A program made the translations under genes and the position numbers. A stretch of 64,000 nt of DNA from Bretschneidera sinensis. Taxonomy: Eukaryota > Streptophyta > Magnoliopsida > Brassicales > Akaniaceae. The stretch spans positions 53,251,084 through 53,315,083 of the forward strand of contig CM043705.1 of assembly GCA_023935145.1 (NCBI GenBank), written 5' to 3'. The notes under the pieces are model-generated. The model saw only the letters and a list, made by a program, of their open reading frames with translations. It ran no database searches and was not told where the DNA came from. Position 1 is the first letter of the stretch; every line of letters starts with the position of its first letter. Of the stretch, positions 12,960 through 24,468 are shown one piece after another.

Positions 12960-13580
12960 AGTGACGGAGTTGGCATCCATTCACTCGTACGATACTTCTG
13001 GATTGGTCGGTGCCTCCTATGAGAAATTTGGTTTGTTAACTGACGAGGACTTTGGTTTGCTTGCTGATGAAGATTTTGAGTTTGTGATTTTACCTACTAG
13101 TGAGGACTTTGATTTTCCTGTTGACGAGGACTTTGGTTTGCCTGTTAACGAGGATTTTCGTTTGCGTGCTGATGATAACATTGGGTTACCTGCAATAAGG
13201 ACTTTGGTTTGTGATTTTGCTTGCTAATAAGGATTTAGGTTTACTTATTGACGAGAACTTTGGTTTGCCTACTGATAAAGATATTGGGTTTGCCTATTGA
13301 CGAGGGCTTTAGATTTGATTGCTGACGACGACTTCGGTGATTTGCCTACTAATGAGAACTTTGGGCTTGCTTGCTAATGAGGACTTTTGATTAATTTCAC
13401 CTGTTAATGAGGACTTTTTGGTGATTTTGCCTGCTGATGAGGGCTTTTTTTGGTAATTTGCCTACTGATGAGGGTTTTTTTTTTGGTATTTTTCCTATTG
13501 ATGAGGGCTTTTTTGGTATTTTGCCTGTTGATGAGGGATTTTTTGATGATTTGACTACTATGAGGGTTTTTTGGTGATTC
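12960..13580. repeat. Degenerate tandem array with a TGATGAGGACTTTGG-type unit
   Basis: About fifteen imperfect copies of a short unit (GAcGAGGACTTTGGTTTGCCTGcT-like, roughly 27-39 bp) follow one another and become more T-rich and degenerate to the right. On the plus strand part of the array is open (12,961-13,227) and would encode acidic DEDFGLP-type repeats. The element itself reads on the minus strand, so coding is doubtful. From memory, tandem arrays in the non-coding 3' part of the internal region are common in Ogre/Tat elements, and this array lies in that part. Confidence 0.75.
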
Positions 13581-16560
13581 TGCAGAGTTTTGTTAGTTAA
13601 AAATAAAAAAGATAAATTAAAAAAATAGGTGTGAGCCGAGTCATGGCATTTAGGATTATGTTTTTTGGAGTTTGGAAAAACAATACATGCAAGAAATAAC
13701 TTTTAAAGAACAACGCACTTAGTGACATTTTCTTGGGCAACTTATTTTATTTGACCCAAAACTTGTAGTTAAACCCATTTTTCCTCCTAACGGAGTCAAG
13801 ATAAAAATATTTGACTCAGGACTTGTAGTTTAAACATATTTTTCCTCTTATTTAGAACACATCCTCTAGTAGATCTAAGAACAAAGCTTCACAACTTGTC
13901 CACAATCATTTTTTCCTTCTTCGACAGAAAGGAGATCTAAGCTATCTCACTCAATTGTTATGCGGGTTCAACAACGTGAAGGGTATTTGGCACCATAATT
14001 TCTCTTCGTAAGGCATCAACGCGATCTTCTCACTCAAAAGTGTCAAGATCGATTGGAATTTCTTAAGGGCTATACTGGCAAAGTGGGATCCTGGCACCCA
14101 CGTACTTGTTCCAAAATTTCCCCCACTGTTCTTACTCAAAATCCACCCCCATTGTAGAGCTCGAGACTGATTCAAAAGAAAAACTTAATGATGTCATGAT
14201 TCTTCGTTTTTTTGTCTAATATATGGGTTTTGAAATCCATAAAAATGAATGATTGGCATGAGAAATTTAAAAAAATTGTTTCCACTAATTTGGATACTTA
14301 AACAATTTCATTTTGTTTTGTTCATTCAACTGTGTCTTAATGATGTATTTGTATGGTTCTGATGATGACAAAAGGGGAACCAAGGTTCTTTTGCAAGATC
14401 ATGGCTACACCAAATTAGTTGCCTACGTACCCAAAGAGGGATCAAGCTAAACGTAGTTCGAGGGTTTCATCTCATGTGTTTGGTGAACACAATCGATTGG
14501 CTTAGATGTAAGGTGGATTTGGTGGAAACCTCTTGCAAGTGGTGCAAGAGTGAGTGTTGGTTTAGTAAAATCATTTTGGAGGGATAATCTTTCATGAGTG
14601 GTTTCAAGACGAGGTATGTTAGCTCGAAAAAGCTAAGTTCCATCATCACCCAAAAATAGTTTGTGAGGATAAGCGGTCTTTATCAATTTGAAAGGAATTT
14701 CTCAAGGTTCGTAACGTGGTCAATGGTTTTTAAGGCTAATAAAGGAAAGGATAATCGAAAGTCTTAAAAGGTGTTTCAAGGTTCCTATAAGCCAAGGATT
14801 ACTTTTTAATTTTTTTTCTTTTTTTTGACTTTCGTCTCCTTCATCTATTATTCTCTTTATTTTTTCTTATCTTTTGACTTTCATCTCCTTTATCAGTCAT
14901 TCTCCTTATTTTTTATTTTTTTTCATCTCCTTCATCGATCATTCTTTTCATTTTTTTTCATCTCTTCCATCAATTCTTCTTTTTTCTTCTTTTTTTTCTT
15001 CTCTTTTTTGTCTCTTTGTTTTGTTTGCCTCCTTGGCGTGGCCTATTCTTTTGAAAATTTTCATTGTCAAATGTGTTGACTTTGGAAGGAAGTGGAATCT
15101 GCTCGGGTATATCGAAATGAAAAATCCACTTTGATCGATCCACCTTAGTACTAAAATACCACGGTGGGGGAATCTGTTCAGGTTGAATCCGCTTAGGACT
15201 GAATTCATTGGGGTCCTTAGAGGCTACCACATGTCGGGCCTTGATTGGGTGGTGTGAAATCAATACTTCGCGAGGGTGTTTTAGAAAGAAATTATAATGA
15301 AGGAAAATCTTGATAAATGGGAAAAAATAGAATGATGACCTCTTGTGATCTTAAATCCAACCACTTAGCCTTTCCAAACCAAAGATTTTATAGGTTCAAG
15401 ATTACAAGTGAACTTTCCAATGTTTCTTTTTTTTAGGTCAAAGTGGCCGTTTGCTCAAATGTTTAGGTATACAATGCATTTATACCATGAAATATTTTGT
15501 TTTTATTATAATGGAACAGATTTAGTACCAGATTAATAGTTAGAATTCATTTGTTTCAGTTTTTTTCTTTTCAAAATCAAGTTTATTGAAAAGGATTTCT
15601 TATCAAATATTGAAAACATAACACATTCAAAATCAGACATCTTTTCATTGACATGGGAAATGCATTTGAATAGGAGGCAGAGATAGTATTCCCTTGATCA
15701 TCCTTCAGAAGAAAGGGTTCAGACCTTTGACTTCAAACTGGTACAACCATTCGAGTTCTTTATTAATACTCTTAAACTGACTTGCATCATTCACATACTC
15801 TGAATCTCACTGGCATTCTCAATTTTAATTTGTTTCTCAAACACATCCTTTTAGTCCGATGTCCATCGACTCGCCGCTCCTATCAATTTGTTGTTCATGT
15901 GTTATAATAGGGCTTACCATTGACATCACATTGCCTTCCTCGTCTGTTGCTTTCTTCAAAGTCGAACTATCTGGATCCAAGAATTCTTCAATTAGGGTCA
16001 TGAGCCCCCAAAATTCAGCACTACTTATCTCTCCGAAGTTGGGCTTGGAAGTTTTAGTGTTTGTGGTTGTGCTTATGGTGGAGGGGTTAGGTGTTGTGTT
16101 TTGGATGAAAGGGTTGGGGGTTGTGTTTAGGGTGGAAGGGTTAGGGGTTGTGATTAGGTTTGCATTTAGGGTAGGCGTAGTGAGTAATTCTTTGATCATA
16201 CTAAGGAAGTTTGGTGAGGTGTAATTAGGCATAAGAGCTGAGTCGTTAGTAAGTTTTTCCATTGAAGGTGAGACTGGACTCGTAGAAGACCTTTTCTTTA
16301 GCCTTCCACTAGAGGATCAATGCCAAAATGAGGAAGGATTGTCCCCTGTCCCGAACCCATGACTCTTCTTTACAAAAAAGACAAGGCATTTTTTAAGTTC
16401 TTCATTCTATGAATCTTTTTTTTTTGCCATGCTCGCTTATCCGTAGTATTACTTTAACTTTATCGATGGGTTTCATTTTTGCATCCAAAGAACTACTGAA
16501 TGAATTAAAGTCCACTTGCGAATAAGTTTTCAATTAGCACAATAAGGTGGAAACAAAAAC
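13581..16560. other. Ogre-like internal region without recognisable genes
   Basis: No retroviral domain could be read in either strand. Small open frames exist on the minus strand (13,951-14,175; 14,467-14,649), but none matches a family I know. A pyrimidine-rich tract (14,810-15,020) with repeated CTTTCATCTCCTT-like phrases produces spurious frames. The stretch looks like decayed or naturally non-coding internal sequence of the element. Confidence 0.5.
15837..16262 (-). pseudogene. Possible remnant reading frame with TTPNPST repeats inside the Ogre-like element
   Basis: This 141-codon open frame runs in the direction of the element, and residues about 33-65 are low-complexity repeats of TTPNPST/NTTPNP type. 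The rest (SSAEFWGLMTLIEEFLDP) looks more like normal protein but matches no gag or pol domain I recognise. It could be a remnant of the extra ORF that Ogre/Tat elements may carry before gag, or simply an open frame kept by the repeats. The overlapping plus-strand frame (15,859-16,224) is the mirror of the same repeats. Confidence 0.3.
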
Positions 16561-16566
16561 ATAAAG

Positions 16567-17230
16567 GAAAATTCCTTCTAATTAAATTACAATAAAATTT
16601 TCTTTGTTTTCTCATGGTTAAATGTGGTAGATTTGACATCAACAAGCTTCCCAAGGGGTTTGTACTCTAATGGTGATTTAGGCTAAACCCAAGAAGCCCA
16701 AATAAAAGACAAAGATTGCCCCTTACATGGATCATTCCACTAGATCTTTGGGTCCTCAGTCACTTTCATTTTAGATTTTTTGGGTTAGGGCCTAATCAAC
16801 ATTAGTTTCTTCTGATGGATTTCTCAATGATATCAAACCACCTTAACTAAAGGAAAATCCTTTATTTTGAAACAAATTGAGCTTATTTCATTTAGTTATA
16901 ATTTAATCAAAGGAGATTTCCTTCGATTAAATTCCAAACAAACTTCCTTAGTCTGGTCCCCTTCAATCCCTTATAGGTTTTCTCATAGTTAAGTATTGTT
17001 GGTTTGATATCACTAAGTTTCCTAAGAGATTTGGAACCTAGTGGTAATTAGGGCTAAATCCAAGAAGCCTAAATGAATGATGAATTTTTTCCCTCATATG
17101 GATCTCTCCACTTGATCCTTGGGCCTTCACTCGCATTCATTTTAGATTTCTTGGGTTAAGGCCCAATCACCATTAGTTTCCTTTGTGGACTCCTGAAAGA
17201 GGTCAAACTAATAAGACTTAACTAAGAGAA
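16567..17230. repeat. Direct tandem duplication, period about 371 bp
   Basis: Two adjacent segments share the same series of phrases: TTTTCTCATgGTTAA at 16,607 and 16,978, then GATATCA-AAGTTTCC-AAG, AAGAAGCC-AAAT, GATC-TTGGG and TTGGGTTA-GGCC. The copies are clearly diverged, so the duplication is old. No coding frame spans it. Confidence 0.7.
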
Positions 17231-17783
17231 TATCCACTGTTTTGGGCTAACTTAGACCCAACATTGAGTTTAATTTATTTGATTGTGATTTAATCAAAAG
17301 AAACCCTAAATTTCCAAACATGCTATCAAACAAATTGATTTTATCTTCTTTTTTTTAACATGTGAGGTGAAGGAAAACACATACAATCAACCAAATGGAT
17401 AGAAAATGGGTTCCTGTCCTAGATAGAAAGGTTATAGGGTTTACTTAAAAGAGGGTAGGCTTTCCTTATAACTCTAGTGGGCTTAGGATACCCCATGGCT
17501 AGAAGGATGCTATCATGCTCCTCTAGTGGCCTGAAAAGGGGACCACAAGAGTGCAAACGCCTTTGGAAAACATTCATTACATGGACAAGAACCAAGAGGA
17601 ACTTGTCCCATACCAAGGGCTGACGATAAACAAATGGAGGTCATACCAGAGACCAAGAGGAAACGAGCCCCCTAATTTACCGTTAAGAGCAAAGGGTAAG
17701 TGCTGGTATGCAAAGTGAAGTATGAAATAATAACTCAAATTAAAACTTCAAAAGATTTCCAAGAAACACTTTAAGGTTAAATC

Positions 17784-17801
17784 TCCTCAATGGAGTCGCC
17801 A
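17784..17801 (-). promoter_or_regulatory. Primer-binding site of the Ogre-like element, probably tRNA-Arg type
   Basis: On the minus strand TGGCGACTCCATTGAGGA starts two bases inside the 5' LTR. The TGGCGACTCC core is the form I associate with tRNA-Arg-primed Tat/Ogre/RIRE2-type elements. The tRNA assignment is from memory and was not checked against a tRNA set. Confidence 0.65.
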
Positions 17802-17803
17802 AC

Positions 17804-20632
17804 TGTAGGTACTGCTCTTTTCCTCCTAAGACCCATGCATCTGGCTCATTACCCAAGGCCACTCCCCTTAAAGAAGGTGGATATAGTGAGGGTATGGATT
17901 GCTACGAGTAGACATATGGAAATGAGTGAAATCTATCAAGTCTAATACAAACCCTTTATAAGTAGTAAAGAGGCTCCTGTGACGAGTGCATTTTTAATGT
18001 ATTAGACAAAGGGTCATTTGTCATCCAAGCACAAATCAAGGATGACGAGTAAGGAGCTGCCATTTGACCTTGAAAGGGGTCAAATCCCTTGTCATTGGTC
18101 TACGTGAGAAATTCTAAGGTTCGAGATATTTAGGTACAAAAGAGTGAGGATTTAAAGCTCTCTCTTACTTAGACCGAAGTCTAGCCCTTTGTATTTCAAG
18201 GAAATTAATTGAAATCTTAATTCAAGTATTATTATCATACACTACTAATAAAGTCTAACACACATTTTGCAATTTATGTTCAAACAAAGCGACACCAAAT
18301 ATCAACTTTAAAATAATGTAGTAAAAGTAAGCGTGGTAAAAGTAAGCATTTAAAATAAAGGAATTATGAAACAAAGAAAATATTAATACTACTTGCAAAG
18401 TATGGATGAAAAATAAATTAAAGTGCACACATTTAAAATGTGTGGATTAATTATGTAAGTTAAACTAGATGGATTAAGACTAAATTATTTCAAACTAGAT
18501 GAATTAAACTTGAGGACTAAATTGAATGAATTAAACTTAGCTACTTTAAACTAGAAGTGCTAAAAAATGGGAATTAAGCTAAATAGATTTTAACTAAAAT
18601 ACCTTAAAGATGAGATTCAAAATAACTAGTAACATTTTTAATGGGCCAAAGGGGGCCCAAAATTAACAAGGATCAAGGGGGGCCAAAATTCTTCTTAATG
18701 AATTAAAGTTCACATGTAATTAATGACAACTTAAAATAAAACATCTAACTTTGAGAACATAAAAATTCTTAAGGTACTAAACTAAAGGAAAGAACTTTAA
18801 AACTACCGTTAACTCAACATTGTATTTAACGAAGAGACTACAAATGACTAGTAGTTAACTAAAAAAGACATATAACTAGTGAAAGAGAAAATGCTAAGAA
18901 ACTAGTAAGTATCTTAAGATGAAACTTTCTAAGTGAGCTAAATTAACCTAGTCTATTTTCAATGTGGTTTAAACACATGAATCATGCTAGCAATTTATTT
19001 TGCAAAAAAAAGTAGAAGCTTAACCAACCTTATTTGGCTAAGGAAAATTTTCACATGAAGGATTATCCTCGGAGATTCTTGTGCTCTTGTGGACTTAGTG
19101 AAGTTAGAAGAATGATTTGAATGAAGATTAAAAGATCAAAAAACAAAGGATGGTAAAAAATGACGAAGAACTCTCACTAGTTGTTCTTTTATGTTTCACT
19201 CTTTGCTCTTTTCTCACCTTCCTTGAACACTCTCTTTATCTTTTTTTTATAATTCTCTCTTTGATCTTCCTATTCTTCTCTATTTTTCTGTCTTTTCTCA
19301 CTTCTTTCTTTTTCTCTAAACTTTCTCTCTTTTCTCTCTTTTTTTCACTACTTTACTTTAGTGTTGTGTTGGTCCCTTGTGTTAGCAAAAGAGGGGTATT
19401 TATAGGAGGAGAAAGGGTTGGCCAACAGATTAAAAAAACAAAATAATGGGTGAAAAGAAGGTGCATGGCTGGTCATATAAGGAAGGGGAAAAGTAGTTTC
19501 AACTTTTGAGATGAAAAATGTGTTTCACTTTTGGGGTACAAAGGTGGGGCTAGAGGAGTGAGGTGTGGTAAACCAAGTGAAAAGTGAGAAAGAAAAGACT
19601 TTTAGGTGGTTGGACATGGGGAAGAGGGAGGGGTTTCTTTGAGGTGAAAAAAAAGTGAAGAAGAAGGTTTGCAAAAAGGTGAAAAAAAGTACATTTTGGA
19701 GTTTTTTTCAATAAAACAAAAACAAAAGCAAAAAGTGAGGAGAAACTCCCCTTGGCTTGAACGACAATTAGGGGGGAAAAGACAAATTTTCTTTGGTTTT
19801 TAACATATAATAAAAAAAGCTTAAGAAAATAATGTGTGCAATTACAAAGCAAAAGAAGGCTTCATACTCTAAAAAAAGCTATTGTTTTTAGGTGCTATTT
19901 TTTAGGTAGGAAAAGGTGGTATTTGGCATTTAGGAAAGGGTGGAAGCTTAATAAGGTAATATTCAATTAACTAAACAAAAGGAAAAGAAGAGAAACTCCC
20001 TCTTTTTGAAACACATGGTTGTCCAAAGAGGGAGAAAAATCAGTTACTTTGTAAATGCATTGTTGCTGTGTTTTAGGCGAAAAATGTTTTATTTTGTGTG
20101 AAAAAATGTAGTATTTGGTACAAAAGAAGATGAGGGAACCTATGAGTTCAAAAAGCAAAAAATGAGTAAAAATTCCTCATTATGGCCAGTCACATAGGGA
20201 AAGGAAAGAGACCTCTTTTTTGTTGTAAAAAAAGTAACTTTTACTTTGAGAAAAGTGAACCAATCAAAGAGTGTCAAGTGGAGGATGAAACTGAAAGTTC
20301 ACCCTTAAAATTTGAAGTCTTATTGGCCTTAAAATTTGGGCTAAAAATGTTTGGGCTTAGAAAAGATCAATGAGCTTTAGTGGGTTTTGGATTGAGTTAA
20401 AATTTAAATAAAGACTTTGGTCTTAGATTAGTTGAATCAAATAAGGTCCAATTGATTTAAAACCAAAGTGAATTAAATGGATTGAACAAAATGGTCTTCC
20501 AATTGCACCTACTCCTTAATTGAATCCAAACTTCCTCATTTACAAGTTCAAGCACACTAGGATCAAAGATTCGTCTTAAGAAACCTGTGTGTGGTCTGTT
20601 CAAAAATTTTGAAACGAAATTGGTTGTCTACA
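17804..20632 (-). repeat. 5' LTR of the Ogre-like element, uninterrupted copy (2,829 bp)
   Basis: It begins TGTAGGTACTGC and ends GTTGTCTACA on the plus strand and carries the target copy TAGCC at 20,633-20,637. As the intact partner of the split LTR it shows what the left copy looked like before the gypsy insertion. Small open frames within it are composition-driven. Confidence 0.85.
19397..19404 (-). promoter_or_regulatory. TATA box in the Ogre-like 5' LTR
   Basis: TATAAATA followed by CCCCTC on the minus strand, conserved at the matching place in the other LTR (11,500-11,507). It fits the minus-strand transcription implied by the primer site and polypurine tract. Confidence 0.55.
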
Positions 20633-20637
20633 TAGCC

Positions 20638-21669
20638 ATAAATGGAAATAATTTATTCATCAATTGTTCACATGATATTTATGAATTGAATTGCAAAGTA
20701 ATTTTGTTATTAAAAAAGATTAGTCAATTTGGAAGTATAATGAAGAGTAAGGTGTTTAACTATTGCTGCCTTGATAAGTTATGTAAAAGTTTGTTGTATG
20801 CATGCCCCAGTTGATGGTGGATAAGTTTAAGTTTAACTAGAAACAATAAGTGAGAAAGTTGGAGTAGAGCTAAGAGGAATGTCAAGGAATGAAGGCAAAT
20901 TGCTAATTTGAGTTCTTACTTGATAGATGCTAGAAAATTTTATGAAAGATCGAGAAATTTGATTGTTTTAATTATTTCTCTCCATGTGTAAATTTGGAAT
21001 TGTAAGATAAACGGATTTGGGAGTTGATTAAAATCTAAGTCGAAATGAGTACTTAATTTTGATAACACTATCGATGGATCCTAACTATAGTGTATAATTA
21101 GGGAGGAAGTTACTGATTAATAAGAAAGAATGGTTAGTTGATAAGTGTCTTGATGAAGAGGTGCTTTGAAGTAGATACATGTTTAAAGTCAAGATTTAAT
21201 TGGGATTCTTGAAGCCTGAAGTCAAGATATAGATTAAAGGATTTAGAGGAAAGTATGAGTTGGTAGAATTTTGTTTTGAAAACTATGAGTAAAAAGGGAG
21301 ATGTAAGAAAGAAATGGTTTTGATTAATGCTTTCGATTAGGAATATGTGAATTGAGAGACTAGTTGGGTGAATTGAAGGTCAGATGGAGGAGAAAGAATG
21401 AATTATAAGGGTGAATAGTTGATAGAAGGACGAACACCGCTTACTAAGTGAAAATAGTTTCTAGTAAGTTAGAACGGAGTTTATTGAAGTAATGAATTTG
21501 ATATCAATGAATAGAAAGTTTAACTCTGTATTGACAATTTATGATGAAGGTGAAGAATTTGAGAGTTTTTCTCAAGAATGTGAGACAGACTAAGAAAGTG
21601 ATAATCCTAATGTTTTACAAACCGTGGTCAAGAAATTTTGGGATGAAATTATTATTAATGGGGGAGAAT
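20638..21669 (+). mobile_element. Right internal part of the old outer LTR retrotransposon
   Basis: This resumes the sequence interrupted at 1,539. No domain can be read through the decay. It ends in AATGGGGGAGAAT (21,657-21,669), a typical polypurine tract directly before an LTR start (TGTAGGGCCC), which gives a plus-strand orientation. Confidence 0.5.
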
Positions 21670-24468
21670 TGTAGGGCCCATACCTTACTTGGATAATTTT
21701 TTTAAATTATAAGTTTTAGTTCAACACATTTTAGTATGATTGTTCAGTCTTAAATTAGAATTTAATTCGTATTCGAACTTGTGGAACTTAGAGACAAGTA
21801 AATAAAATAAGAATCAATTAGTGAAGACTTTTGTCATTTGAGGATTTCAAAATTTTGAAGGAAAATAAGAAGAACCAAGTAAAATGACAATTTAAAGAGT
21901 TTTGTGGTGAAAATTAGGAAGATGTGTGAACTAAAGGGTAAAAATGTAAAAAAAAGATAAGTTTTGTCTATAAATAGGATAAAGGTGAGAGAGAGAGAGA
22001 CCACAAATGTGCTGAAACTCTCTAGAACTGCCGGATAGATGAGAGAAAAAGAAGAGAAGAGGAAAAACAAATGAAGAAAGAAAGGAAATAAAGGAAGATA
22101 TGGGAATTTCTTGCATAGATTATGGTAAAAGTTTGTATTTCTTTCTTTTTAACTCAAGTATGTTTATCAAGCTAAAGATTTGTGAAATTGGGTTTGGATT
22201 GAAAGGCATTTCTCAAGAAAAAATTTGAAGAAAATGGGTTTGTTTAAAAAAAAATTGAGAGTTTTGGGTTCAAATTTTCTCTTGGGTAATGTAAAGTGTT
22301 CTACTTTAAACCCTTAGGAACTTGTATCTTTGAATAATTGAAAGGATCTTTTGAAATCAAGAAGAAATTTGAGATAAAGATGAGTTTTCATGATGACTTT
22401 TGCTGAAAAATGGGGATCCAGTTGACTCGATCAAGTGCCTAATCAACTGGATGATTCACTTGAACCAATCAAGGGCTGAACCACTTCATTCAGTTGACTA
22501 AATGAAGGGGGTGAATTCTCTGGACCCTTTCTAGTCGATTGAATCAGATATCCAGTCAACTGGACCATGCTTATTTTTTTTATAAAAAAAATTGACTTTT
22601 TCTTTAGTTTTTGAGTGTGAAACTTTCCCAAAATGATTTTAATGTTTATATAAATTTGAAGTATGATTAAAACACCTTTAAAATGTTAGTATTCATTAAA
22701 ATTAAAGTGTTTTTGAAACCTAAAGTAGATGATTTGAAAAAAGGCTTAAAGCCTCATTTTCTTTGACTTTTGGTTTCGTGCGAGATACACTCTTAAGATT
22801 TAAAGTGTTCATAACACCTTGGGGTTGCTAGACATTCTTTTAAATGATTTAAAGTAATGGGATTAAGTGTTATTCATTCTTAGGTACTAATGGGAAAATC
22901 CTTGAGAAACAAAGGAAGTAGTAGGATCGTGTAGTTATGTGAGTTACACATTACTTTTAGTTAGCGTATGAATTGTATGATAAAAACAAAAGCTTAAGAA
23001 TATGTTTGATTGTGTAAATCATAAATGATAGAGATATAAGAAAGTAATTAAACAAGGTTTTGGTATGGAAATAATAAGATTATTATTATGAGCACTTCTT
23101 ATATATTTGAGATATGAGTTTGGAAATGAGTTGAGGTGGTTGTGTTTGGAAATTGTGATGTGTATGAATGTAATGAATGTTGTTGGTTAGATTGGTAAGA
23201 AAATGTGAGGTGGCTGATTGATTAATGCTTGCTTGCACATTTGTTGCTTGGTGAATGCATTGTCACGCTATATATATGGTTAGTGTATTATAAGAGGGGA
23301 GAGTGGAGAGATTGCGGCATGTCCCTTCCCACAAGGGTGTAAGGGTATCGAAGGAACTTTGGATGTGTAGGACTCCGCCTGAAAGAGGGTGTTTGGGGAT
23401 CCGAAGATATTTCATTGAGAAATGATTGTGATGATTTGACGTACTGGTACGTGGGGAAATCTCCCCGATGTTATGTGATTTGCCTAATGAGGTGCTTGAT
23501 GATAATATGAATATATGCATGACTATGCATCTTATTACATTCGTATTTGCATTGTATACTATTGATAATGGATGTTGTGATGGATTTGACCCATGAGGGT
23601 AATGATTGTGATTTGTCTTTGAGAGGCATGCAATGTGCTTAGCCCGGTGAAGGGCACGAATGTTAATTGTGATGATAGAAAATTATCGAGATGTAGGTTC
23701 CTCTAAAAATTTATTGACTTTGTGATGTGTATATTATGGTAAAAATCGTATTCTTGAAATTTACGAGAAGCTCGTTAGCAAATTCTTGTTCAAATAGTAA
23801 TTGTTCTTGCTAAGAAATTGAGAAGAAAAAAAATAGATTGGAGGAAAGTTGAGAACTTCTTTTTACGTAGTTAGAAATTAAATAATTTATGTGCTATAGT
23901 TATAATTAAAACGATAAATTCCTCCAATATGATTACTTCTCGTAATGTGTTTCTTATTGAGCTTTTTAGCTCACTCTTTTTTTTTCTAACATTTCAGATA
24001 ATACCGGGAGTCTTTGGTCGAAGTTAAAAAGGGGTTTACCGACTACGACGTCCTCGTCTTTTGAGTTTTGTTAAAAGTTTAAAATCTTGGTTATGGTTTA
24101 ATAGTTGTAAAAGAAACTGCATAAGTTGGTTGTAGTGGAGGAGTTTTGTTTTATTCGTGTCTTTGTAAAGCTTTAAAAACCTTGTATTATAAGATTGTTG
24201 GGTTTGTAATTAAATGTGTCTTGACAATGTATTGATTGATTTGTTGTTATGAATTGCTAATTGTATGTTTGCATCTTAAATTAAAGTACTCAGTACTAAA
24301 AAGTAATAGAACCGTTTCGAATAAAGTCTACTCATAATGAATTGTTACATATGAAATGTTTACTTATTTTATTTTATGTGTAAATTAGCATTATATTGCG
24401 ATTAATTTATGTCAAGAAATTTTTTGACACTTTAATAAAATAAAGGTATTTTTAAAATTTTGTCGTAC
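21670..24468 (+). repeat. 3' LTR of the old outer retrotransposon (right end approximate)
   Basis: It starts TGTAGGGCCCATACC after a polypurine tract. It contains a TATAAATA box at 21,969-21,976 followed by a GA-repeat leader. The GAGCTTTTTAGCTCACTC and ACATTTCAGATAATACCGGG phrases near 23,957-24,016 are common in gypsy LTRs. The right end is set at a GTCGTAC near 24,468 only by resemblance to usual LTR ends, and no matching LTR or target copy is in the window to fix it. Around 22,419-22,565 several CAGTTGACT/CAACTGG phrases form short inverted repeats. Confidence 0.5.
21969..21976 (+). promoter_or_regulatory. TATA box in the outer LTR
   Basis: TATAAATA followed by GGATAAAGGTGAGAGAGA, some 300 bp into the LTR. 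This is the usual arrangement of the U3 promoter in plant LTRs. Confidence 0.45.

Larger units (their letters stand above)
1540..20632 (-). mobile_element. Ogre/Tat-like LTR retrotransposon, non-autonomous, containing a nested gypsy element
   Basis: Two long direct repeats (1,540-12,786 without its insert, and 17,804-20,632) begin TGTAG and end CTACA. They are flanked by identical 5-bp target duplications TAGCC at 1,535-1,539 and 20,633-20,637. Next to the right LTR, on the minus strand, is a primer-binding-site-like TGGCGACTCC motif. Next to the left LTR is a polypurine tract, so the element reads on the minus strand. On that strand the LTR starts TGTAGACACCC, and together with the tRNA-Arg-type primer site this is typical of the Tat/Ogre lineage as I remember it. 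The internal region (12,787-17,803) has no reverse transcriptase, integrase or gag that I can find, so the element is probably a large non-autonomous derivative that depended on a relative. The two LTRs differ clearly, mostly by transitions, so it is not young. Confidence 0.8.

Noticed and set aside
14825..15263. Several overlapping frames on both strands rich in Phe/Ser or Lys/Arg
   Set aside because: They come from a T/C-rich low-complexity tract inside the Ogre-like element. Both strands are open for compositional reasons and no domain is present.
19150..20814. Open frames of 60-100 codons in and just after the Ogre-like LTR
   Set aside because: The same positions in the other LTR copy are broken, and the residues are composition-driven (Phe/Leu/Lys-rich).
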